NCBI GenBank assembly: GCA_021784635.1
Contig: JAJYHS010000017.1
Span: 1 to 6,243, forward strand
Source: a bacterium
Lineage (GTDB): Bacteria; Bdellovibrionota; Bdellovibrionia; Bdellovibrionales; UBA1609
Length of the DNA stretch: 6,243 nt
Direction of reading: 5' to 3'
Part shown: positions 1-5,619 of the stretch, piece after piece
How positions within the stretch are numbered: position 1 is the first letter of the stretch
How the letters are laid out: each line of letters starts with the position of its first letter
The notes under the pieces: model-generated
Databases searched by the model: none
Told to the model about the DNA's origin: nothing
What the model saw: the letters and a program-made list of their open reading frames with translations, nothing else
Made by a program: the position numbers and the translations under genes

Positions 1-15
1 CCGCTGATATCCAGA

Positions 16-978
16 TTAAACCGATTTTTTAAGTTGATCTTCCATTCGAAAGAGAACTTCGTACATCGCGCGTAGTAGGTCGGTGTCAAAGCGCCCGGCG
101 AGTTTAGTGCGCATGAATTCAAGAGCGGCCGACGGTTTCATTGGTTTATTGTAGGACCGTTGAGTGGTAAGTGCGTCAAACGTGTCGGATAGAGCGACAA
201 TTTTCGCCATGGGATGAATTTCTTTTGCTTGCAATTGTTGTGGATAGCCGTTCCCGGCCATGCTTTCGTGGTGCTCAAAGCAGCACGCTTTGATACCCTC
301 CGAAACGTCGTGTTCGAGTAAAATCGCAAGGCCGTACTCAGGATGTCTTTGCATTTGCGCCCACTCGAGGTCGTTGAGCGGCCCCATCTTGCAAATGATA
401 TCGACGCTCACTTGCCGTTTGCCGATATCATGAAATAGTGCGCCTTGCCCCATCTCAACTAAAAGCTCACGGTTGTAACCCATAACATTGGCTAAGCCGA
501 GTGAATATATTCCGACATCGAGTGAATGCGTATAAGTGTAAAAATCGTGACTCGATAACCCCACAAGATCGGCCATTGCGTCCGGCTCCGTAACCATCAG
601 ATCGACGAACTGTTCGACCATTTCTTTCGATTCTTTTAGCGCTTCGTCGATAGTGGGGTTTTCAAACAACTCTTCGACTAAGGTGAGCGAGCTTTCGCGC
701 AGCATGACGGCTTTTTCAATGGGATTGAGTTGCTGTGAGTTGAGCTTTTCGTGAACATACTTTTTAAAAGCGGGGCGGTCTTCAAGGCGAACAAAAAAAC
801 TGTCAGGGGCTTTGTCTTCGAAGCGTTGGAGCTTATCTTTTGAAAGCGTGTCGCCCGCGCGCAAATAGTGAATTTGCTTATTGTTGATAAGAACATAAAG
901 ATCAAACGGAATCGGTTCTTTGATGTACAAAGAATTGAGACGAACTTTGACGTACCGTTCGCTGTGTTGCTCCGCCAT
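16..978 (-). CDS. HD-GYP domain protein, probable cyclic-di-GMP phosphodiesterase
   Basis: A 320-residue soluble protein with no signal peptide or membrane segment, so probably cytoplasmic. Residues about 8-75 form an N-terminal module of short beta-like segments (FDLYVLINNK, HYLRAGD). I recall similar modules ahead of HD-GYP domains in deltaproteobacterial and Bdellovibrio proteins. Residues about 80-135 look helical. The HD-GYP domain covers about 140-310 and keeps the metal-ligand pattern: H151, H183-D184 in HDIGK, H212 in HPEYG, H236-H237-E238, G244-Y245-P246, and D265 with A269. The family hydrolyses cyclic-di-GMP, although some members are only binding proteins. One oddity is that the usual acidic or Asn residue of HHExxDGxGYP is Ala241 here. 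There is no receiver domain, so input must come through the N-terminal module or a partner. The ATG at 978 has GGAG 10 nt upstream and no nearby in-frame alternative. It is divergent from recG. The domain call is secure; enzymatic activity is inferred. Confidence 0.93.
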   Translation of the reverse strand: MAEQHSERYVKVRLNSLYIKEPIPFDLYVLINNKQIHYLRAGDTLSKDKLQRFEDKAPDSFFVRLEDRPAFKKYVHEKLNSQQLNPIEKAVMLRESSLTLVEELFENPTIDEALKESKEMVEQFVDLMVTEPDAMADLVGLSSHDFYTYTHSLDVGIYSLGLANVMGYNRELLVEMGQGALFHDIGKRQVSVDIICKMGPLNDLEWAQMQRHPEYGLAILLEHDVSEGIKACCFEHHESMAGNGYPQQLQAKEIHPMAKIVALSDTFDALTTQRSYNKPMKPSAALEFMRTKLAGRFDTDLLRAMYEVLFRMEDQLKKSV

Positions 979-1004
979 CCTTTTATTGCTCCATCTTCAT
1001 ATAC

Positions 1005-1008
1005 AGGA
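1005..1008 (+). promoter_or_regulatory. ribosome binding site deciding the recG start
   Basis: AGGA lies 7 nt before the TTG at 1016. An upstream ATG in the same frame at 920 has no such site, lies inside the divergent HD-GYP gene, and would add 32 residues not expected in RecG. GTG at 1022 is a second-best start, 13 nt from AGGA. Confidence 0.55.
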
Positions 1009-1015
1009 TATTAAC

Positions 1016-3124
1016 TTGAGAGTGGCATTGCAACCCGACACAGATATCCAATACTTAAAAGGAGTGGGGCCGAAGCTCGGTGCGATTCTTCGCCATCGTG
1101 GAGTGGCCACTGTTGCGGATCTTTTAGAGTGGTACCCGCGAGCTTACGAAGACCGCCGGGCGATGCGTAACATTGCTTCGCTAGAGGCCGGGCAAGTCGT
1201 AAGTCTAGAAGCCACCGTGCGGTCTGTTCGGTCGATGCCCATGGGCAAGAGCCACCGCCGCATTTATGAGATCGTCATCGCGGATTCAAGTGGCCGCATC
1301 GCATGCAAATATTTTCGCGTTCCTTACAAGGGCTATTTTGAACGGTTTACGACCCAACAAACCGTTCGAGTCGCCGGTAAAGTTATTTTGTATAGAGGGC
1401 GTCTTGAATTTCATCATCCTGATCTGCAAGTGGTCTACGAAGACGATCCAAAAGTTGCCGACCAGTTGATCCCGCTTTACACGGATACTGAAGGCTTAAG
1501 CCCGGCTAAACTCCGAAAGTTGATGCAAACTGCGTTATCTGAGCTGCTCGATCGGCCATCATCTGCGAGTTCGCAACCGGCTATGACCGAAGTCATGCCG
1601 GTCTGGATGCGCGAGAAATATCAGTTATTGACCCGGGCGCAAGCGCTTAAGCAGATTCATCAACCGCCGACGGAAGAAGCGGCGGACTATTTGAAATTTC
1701 GCGCACCCGCGCAACGCCGGATTATTTTTGAAGAATTCTTTTGGATGGAGTTGCATATGGCACGGCGACGCTTGGGAATGCAGCGCGAGCAAGCACCTGC
1801 AATGGCGCCTGCGCCAAAAATGATCGAACAGTTAAAAAAATCGCTCCCTTTCGCGCTGACGAACGCGCAACTTCGAGTGTTTAAAGAAATCGAACGCGAT
1901 TTGAGTGAACCGCATCCGATGCATCGGCTTGTGCAGGGTGATGTGGGGTCGGGCAAAACTCTTGTCGCACTATTATCGACGTTGGTTGTAAAAGAAAGCG
2001 GTTATCAATCGGCGATGATGGTGCCAACTGAAATTCTCGCTGAGCAACATTTCAAAAGTAGCGAACGATTTTTGTCTCCTCTGGGTGTTAGGGTCGCGTG
2101 TCTTACCGGCACTATGAAAGAGCGGGAGCACAGCGAAATTCGAGAGCGTCTTGTCGCTGGCGAAATCGACTTATTAATTGGCACGCATGCCCTTATTGAA
2201 AACGACGTTTTGTTTAAAAAATTGGGGCTCGTAATTATCGACGAACAACATCGGTTCGGCGTAGAACAGCGGATGCGGCTCAAGAAAAATCAATCGCCGC
2301 ATTTTTTGGTGATGACCGCAACACCCATTCCGCGAACTCTCGCGATGACAGTTTACGGAGATCTTGATGTCTCGATAATCGACGAAATGCCACCGGGAAG
2401 ATCGCCGATTGTCACCAGAAAAGTATTTTCATCTAAACGTGATTTGGTGTTTGATTTTTTATATCAACAAGTAAAGAAAGGCCGCCAAGCGTACGTTATT
2501 TACCCGCTGGTTGAAGAGAGTGAAAAAATCGATTTGAAAAACGCAGTGTCAGAATATGAGACTTTAAGGGCACGCTTTCCGGATCTTCGCATTGGGCTGT
2601 TGCATGGTAAAATGAAGGGTGACGAAAAAGAGGCCGTAATGGATCTTTTTCGAACGGGAGAGATTCAAGTTCTAGTGTCGACGACAGTGATCGAAGTGGG
2701 TGTTGACGTGCCAAATGCGAACTTGATTATAATTGAGCACGCCGAACGTTTTGGTTTGTCGCAGCTTCATCAATTGCGTGGTCGCGTCGGACGTGGTGAA
2801 CTCAAGAGCTATTGCGTGCTTGTTCTTGGCTATGCCATTTCTGAAGAAGCGATTCAGCGTGCCGACGTAATCGTGGGCACAACCGACGGATTTAAAATCG
2901 CAGAGGCCGATTTGGAGATTCGAGGGCCTGGAGAATTTCTCGGACGGCGTCAATCCGGTTTGCCGGGCTTTCGAATGGCTAACCTTGTTCGAGATATTAC
3001 GCTCCTGCAGGAGGCACGTGCCGCCGCTCGCGACATTCTCGAACATGATCCTGAGCTACGCGAACCGCACCATAAATTTATTCGCGATACTATGAGCGTC
3101 CATTCGAAGGCCATCGTAGGATAA
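1016..3124 (+). CDS. recG: ATP-dependent DNA helicase RecG
   Basis: A superfamily 2 double-stranded DNA translocase that remodels stalled replication forks, D-loops and Holliday junctions. From the TTG at 1016 it has 702 residues, close to E. coli RecG (693). Domains in order: an N-terminal helical part with the helix-hairpin-helix-like LKGVGPKLGAIL (14-25); a wedge/OB-fold domain at about 58-142 that splits the fork; the long linker helix at about 220-255; helicase domain 1 with Q285, Walker A GDVGSGKT (308-315), the DEQH box (409-412) and TATPIPRTL (434-442); helicase domain 2 with STTVIEVGVDVPNA (555-568) and QLRGRVGRG (586-594); and the TRG hairpin region DGFKIAEADLEIRGPGE followed by GRRQSGLP (624-650), with R636 and Q646. 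No key motif is missing. Only 37 bp separate it from the divergent HD-GYP gene, so part of its promoter may lie within that gene. The lipoprotein follows 53 bp downstream. The TTG start is likely but not certain. Confidence 0.97.
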   Translation: MRVALQPDTDIQYLKGVGPKLGAILRHRGVATVADLLEWYPRAYEDRRAMRNIASLEAGQVVSLEATVRSVRSMPMGKSHRRIYEIVIADSSGRIACKYFRVPYKGYFERFTTQQTVRVAGKVILYRGRLEFHHPDLQVVYEDDPKVADQLIPLYTDTEGLSPAKLRKLMQTALSELLDRPSSASSQPAMTEVMPVWMREKYQLLTRAQALKQIHQPPTEEAADYLKFRAPAQRRIIFEEFFWMELHMARRRLGMQREQAPAMAPAPKMIEQLKKSLPFALTNAQLRVFKEIERDLSEPHPMHRLVQGDVGSGKTLVALLSTLVVKESGYQSAMMVPTEILAEQHFKSSERFLSPLGVRVACLTGTMKEREHSEIRERLVAGEIDLLIGTHALIENDVLFKKLGLVIIDEQHRFGVEQRMRLKKNQSPHFLVMTATPIPRTLAMTVYGDLDVSIIDEMPPGRSPIVTRKVFSSKRDLVFDFLYQQVKKGRQAYVIYPLVEESEKIDLKNAVSEYETLRARFPDLRIGLLHGKMKGDEKEAVMDLFRTGEIQVLVSTTVIEVGVDVPNANLIIIEHAERFGLSQLHQLRGRVGRGELKSYCVLVLGYAISEEAIQRADVIVGTTDGFKIAEADLEIRGPGEFLGRRQSGLPGFRMANLVRDITLLQEARAAARDILEHDPELREPHHKFIRDTMSVHSKAIVG

Positions 3125-3136
3125 ATATCGGTTAGA

Positions 3137-3142
3137 TATAAT
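3137..3142 (+). promoter_or_regulatory. candidate sigma-70-type -10 box for the lipoprotein gene
   Basis: A perfect TATAAT sits in the 53-bp gap after recG. Transcription would begin near 3149, leaving a leader of about 29 nt before the ATG at 3178. The hexamer at the expected -35 distance (TCGTAG, 3114-3119) is poor, so the promoter may be weak, need an activator, or be a chance match in AT-rich sequence. If real, it rules out the TTG at 3142 as a start, because that TTG overlaps the box. Confidence 0.4.
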
Positions 3143-3177
3143 TGACTGAGGTCATTCACTTTGCTACTGAGCTCGTC

Positions 3178-3729
3178 ATGCATTTTTTGAAATCAAGTGA
3201 CCGTTCATTGGGGTTTATTTGCGCAATTGCGATGATGTGCGCATTTGGATTAACGGCTTGCAAAACGGTTTCGGTCGACGAAAACGGGGCTGTTTCACCA
3301 GTAGTACTTACTCACCTGCAACAATTTGTGGGCATATACAGCGGAAAGCTCATACTAAAGGACTCACTGGATATGTTTGCCGACAAGGTCCTGAATTCGC
3401 GTTTTTCTGTTTTACTTTCGCTGCAAGGTAACCGGCCGGTGCTAACACCGAACGCCGATATTCTCGGGCACGGTTGTGGTTCAAAAATCGGAAAGCTTAA
3501 AATGCTCGACCTTGATGGCGGGTGGGATGTCACCGGAACTTTTAAATTCGATCCTGGTCGCTGTGTTTCAGCGACATCGGGACGTGAAGTTCTATTTTCA
3601 GTAGATCGCGACGGCGAGGCCCAATTGGTTTTGCTTCAAAGAGCGATGGTTCGCGTGCGGCCACAACTCATCGAAAATTTCGATTTTGAGGCTGAATTAC
3701 ACAAATTAAAAAAAACGGGCCAAAACTAA
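3178..3729 (+). CDS. predicted lipoprotein of unknown function
   Basis: A 183-residue protein that I do not recognise. The N-terminus is a lipoprotein signal: K5 and R9, a hydrophobic stretch at 11-24 (LGFICAIAMMCAFG), and the lipobox LTAC with C28 as the predicted lipidated residue. Residue +2 is Lys, not Asp, so by the E. coli rule it would go to the outer membrane; the rule may not hold in this host. The mature part (about 155 residues) looks beta-rich, with alternating hydrophobic stretches (FVGIYSGKLIL, RFSVLLSL, WDVTGTFKF, EVLFSVD, AQLVLL) and a charged C-terminal tail at 166-179. C100 and C129 could form a disulphide in the periplasm. I chose the ATG at 3178 because it places a compact signal peptide at the N-terminus; the in-frame TTG at 3142 would add 12 residues, lacks a ribosome binding site and overlaps a -10 box. 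No strong Shine-Dalgarno precedes the ATG. It may also be read through from recG. Confidence 0.82.
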   Translation: MHFLKSSDRSLGFICAIAMMCAFGLTACKTVSVDENGAVSPVVLTHLQQFVGIYSGKLILKDSLDMFADKVLNSRFSVLLSLQGNRPVLTPNADILGHGCGSKIGKLKMLDLDGGWDVTGTFKFDPGRCVSATSGREVLFSVDRDGEAQLVLLQRAMVRVRPQLIENFDFEAELHKLKKTGQN

Positions 3730-3736
3730 GCCGGGC
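3708..3736 (-). terminator. possible weak terminator for the murJ homologue
   Basis: Read on the minus strand after the murJ stop, a short imperfect hairpin (core pairing of GCC at 3730-3732 with GGC at 3718-3720) is followed at once by eight Ts (3715-3708). The stem is only about 3-4 bp, which is weak for an intrinsic terminator; the T run is the main support. It overlaps the last codons of the convergent lipoprotein gene. On the plus strand, AAGC/GCTT (3728-3731 and 3737-3740) is another short hairpin with a poor T tail. Confidence 0.25.
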
Positions 3737-3740
3737 GCTT

Positions 3741-5447
3741 TTATCTTCGGGGCCTGAATACTTTTAAAGTTGAGCTGATTTTTCTAAAAATTTGGCGTGA
3801 TTCATCGACATTTAAAAACCACGTTATTGCAAGATAAAGTGCGCCGAAAACAAATAACCAAAATACGGCCGTAAAATCATAATGAAGCCAATGCGCGTGC
3901 AAAATGCGAAATAACAAAGACGCTTTCAAATTCAATTTCGTCAATCCGATCACGACGACGGCGGCTGCGCAGGCGGCTGAACCGATTTTGAACAAAAATT
4001 GAAATGGCATTGTGAGGCGGCCGATTTTATTTGAAAGTGCAAGATGAAGTCCGCCAAATTCAACAAAGGCTGAAAGCCCGGCCGAAGCCGTAAGCCCGAC
4101 GGCGCCCATCCCCAGCTCAACGTTATGGATGTGCGGTACCGCTAAGCCGATTACATGAAAACAAAAATGAGTTATAAATGACCGAAGCGGAAACGCAAAC
4201 AGATACCCTAATAACGCCGTTAAAATCACGCGTATCACGGCGTATTTTAGCGGCGTTTTTGTATCGCGAAGGGCGTAGAAAGCCGATTGGTAAAGACGGC
4301 TCCAGGTCGAGACGAAAAGACCGATCGCCATTCCGATAAGAACATACCAAACATAAAGCGTGTCGTTGGCCGAAAAGTGGCCAGTTTGAAAAATCGCTTC
4401 GACAACGTAGCGGCCTAAAAATATAAGTACCACAACTGAAGGAGCGACAAAATAAGCCATATGCTGACGGCTGACGGTCAGTCGCCGGCGCAACGCTTCG
4501 TGACCACCTTGGTGATCATGGTCGGTGCTTGACATATCCGGCAGTTCAGCTGCCGCAACGGACATGCCGAATAGGCTAAATGGCAAAAGGTAAATGGTTT
4601 GCGCGTAACCCAAACACGCAACGGCGCTGGCTCCAAGAAAACTGCCGATGATGCTGTCAATGTACGCGCTCAACTGCACAACGCCGCGGCTCACCACCAC
4701 CGGAATCGAATTTTTAAAAATTTCGCGTACATGCGAAATGCGGTGCTCGAGCGACCAATGCCAACCTTTCGTGAGTTTATAAACAATTGGGACCTGCACT
4801 AAAAACTGAAGGAGCGCGCCGGCAACCGCTCCCCATGCGAGATAAACTGTGAGACTGGCAAGCGATCGGGTCATATGGCCGCCGAAAATAAGAGCGGCAA
4901 CCATGGCGCCATTCCAAACGACGGGCGCCGCGTACGAAAGAAAAAACTTGCGATGCGAATTTAATATCCCAAGGCACCACGCCGAAAGCACAAGTAAACC
5001 CACGCCCGGGAATAAAATGCGTACCAACTCTATAGTAAGAATACGAGTGCCGCCGGTAAAACCAGGGGCGATGGCGTCGACAAATGTGGGAGTAAAAGTC
5101 ACTCCAAGGAGCACAAAAATCGCCATACCCACCGCAAGAAGACTGCCGACAATCCCCGCCACTTGATCGGCTAGCTCTTGTTCGTTCTCGGCAAGTAATT
5201 TTGAATAGACAGGAATAAATGACGCCGACAAAACGCCCTCGCCAAACAAATTCTGTAGAAAATTTGGAATCCGCAAAGCCGCTCGAAACGCTCCTGCAGC
5301 GGCGGAGTTGCCAAGGTAATAGGCAAAAACGCGGCTACGAATCAAACCTGAAATGCGGCTAAGAAAAATACCGAACCCAACCCAAAATGCGTAACTTGAT
5401 GATGGTTTTGATAAATTTTTCTGATGTGTTGTAGATGCTTCATTCAT
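3741..5447 (-). CDS. murJ: MurJ/MviN-family lipid II flippase homologue
   Basis: An inner-membrane MOP-superfamily transporter, expected to flip the peptidoglycan precursor lipid II to the periplasmic face. It has 568 residues against 511 in E. coli MurJ. Hydrophobic segments run from about residue 20 to 546 and fit some 14 transmembrane helices. Family hallmarks are SRISGLIRSR (30-39, matching E. coli SRVLGFARD with R31 and R37), RIPNFLQNLFGEGVLSASFIPVY (59-81) and the TM8 stretch YAQTIYLLPFSLFGMSVAAAELP (281-303). By eye alignment, E. coli D39, R52, R270 and E273 become G52, Q65, T284 and L287, whereas E57 is kept as E70. I recall this QNLFGEG/YAQT...LP pattern in a wide subfamily, so it is probably not a decayed copy. 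A His/Asp-rich loop lies at 309-316, and the C-terminus is basic (RPRR). The start at 5447 is set by AAGGA 6 nt upstream; ATGs at 5465 and 5468 lie upstream of that site. Minus-strand TATGAT (5464-5469) is a weak -10 candidate. Specificity for lipid II is inferred. Confidence 0.92.
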   Translation of the reverse strand: MNEASTTHQKNLSKPSSSYAFWVGFGIFLSRISGLIRSRVFAYYLGNSAAAGAFRAALRIPNFLQNLFGEGVLSASFIPVYSKLLAENEQELADQVAGIVGSLLAVGMAIFVLLGVTFTPTFVDAIAPGFTGGTRILTIELVRILFPGVGLLVLSAWCLGILNSHRKFFLSYAAPVVWNGAMVAALIFGGHMTRSLASLTVYLAWGAVAGALLQFLVQVPIVYKLTKGWHWSLEHRISHVREIFKNSIPVVVSRGVVQLSAYIDSIIGSFLGASAVACLGYAQTIYLLPFSLFGMSVAAAELPDMSSTDHDHQGGHEALRRRLTVSRQHMAYFVAPSVVVLIFLGRYVVEAIFQTGHFSANDTLYVWYVLIGMAIGLFVSTWSRLYQSAFYALRDTKTPLKYAVIRVILTALLGYLFAFPLRSFITHFCFHVIGLAVPHIHNVELGMGAVGLTASAGLSAFVEFGGLHLALSNKIGRLTMPFQFLFKIGSAACAAAVVVIGLTKLNLKASLLFRILHAHWLHYDFTAVFWLFVFGALYLAITWFLNVDESRQIFRKISSTLKVFRPRR

Positions 5448-5453
5448 AAATAA

Positions 5454-5458
5454 TCCTT
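5454..5458 (-). promoter_or_regulatory. ribosome binding site deciding the murJ start
   Basis: Minus-strand AAGGA lies 6 nt before the ATG at 5447. The longer reading frame that begins at 5468 or 5465 would place this site inside the coding region, so the protein most likely starts MNEASTTHQ. Confidence 0.75.
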
Positions 5459-5490
5459 GAGTCATCATATCTTAATGCTTTTCGTCAAAT

Positions 5491-5500
5491 CACTGCAGTG
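5491..5500. repeat. 10-bp perfect palindrome in a divergent intergenic region
   Basis: CACTGCAGTG reads the same on both strands and lies 44 nt upstream of the murJ start. Its position would suit an operator for a dimeric regulator, but a single short palindrome can occur by chance and I recognise no regulator site. Confidence 0.3.
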
Positions 5501-5512
5501 TGCCATGCGTTA

Positions 5513-5529
5513 AAAATTTGAAAAATTTT
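5513..5529. repeat. AT-rich inverted repeat, 7-bp arms
   Basis: AAAATTT at 5513-5519 and AAATTTT at 5523-5529 are perfect inverted copies around GAA. The element sits between the divergent murJ and protease genes. It could be a protein-binding site or an AT-rich promoter element; low sequence complexity makes a chance origin plausible. Confidence 0.35.
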
Positions 5530-5565
5530 CGTGTTTCGAGACCTACGTCGTGCTGATATGTGCGG

Positions 5566-5571
5566 CATAAT
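5566..5571 (+). promoter_or_regulatory. candidate -10 box for the protease precursor gene
   Basis: CATAAT matches the -10 consensus at five of six positions and would start transcription near 5578, giving a leader of about 41 nt before the ATG at 5620. No good -35 hexamer sits 16-18 nt upstream. Weak support only. Confidence 0.28.
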
Positions 5572-5596
5572 TTTTTGATTGCGGAGGGGCAATCAG

Positions 5597-5612
5597 AAAC
5601 GGGGAAACGGGG
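5597..5612 (+). repeat. 8-bp tandem duplication beside the protease start
   Basis: AAACGGGG occurs twice in perfect tandem at 5597-5604 and 5605-5612, followed by two more Gs. The second copy supplies the G-run (5609-5614) that lies 5 nt before the ATG at 5620 and may act as an atypical ribosome binding site. A cleaner GGAGG at 5583-5587 is 32 nt upstream of that ATG. Confidence 0.6.
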
Positions 5613-5619
5613 GGCATCA

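Noticed and set aside
920..1015. Upstream extension of recG starting at ATG 920, including a hydrophobic stretch.
   Set aside because: It overlaps the divergent HD-GYP gene by 59 bp, has no suitable ribosome binding site, and RecG is a cytoplasmic protein whose N-terminus aligns from about 1016.
2672..3046. A 124-codon open frame antisense to the end of recG.
   Set aside because: The recG motifs are intact on the plus strand here, and the antisense translation shows no recognisable domain; it looks like a coding shadow.
4849..5166. A 105-codon plus-strand open frame inside the murJ homologue.
   Set aside because: It is antisense to conserved membrane segments of MurJ, and its basic, Pro- and Thr-rich composition is typical of a shadow frame.
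5448..5468. Longer murJ start at ATG 5468 or 5465.
   Set aside because: A good AAGGA site lies between these codons and ATG 5447, which fits initiation at 5447 only.
5575..5619. In-frame TTG at 5575 as the protease start.
   Set aside because: It would lengthen an already long signal peptide n-region, lies before the GGAGG site, and would be lost if transcription starts near 5578.
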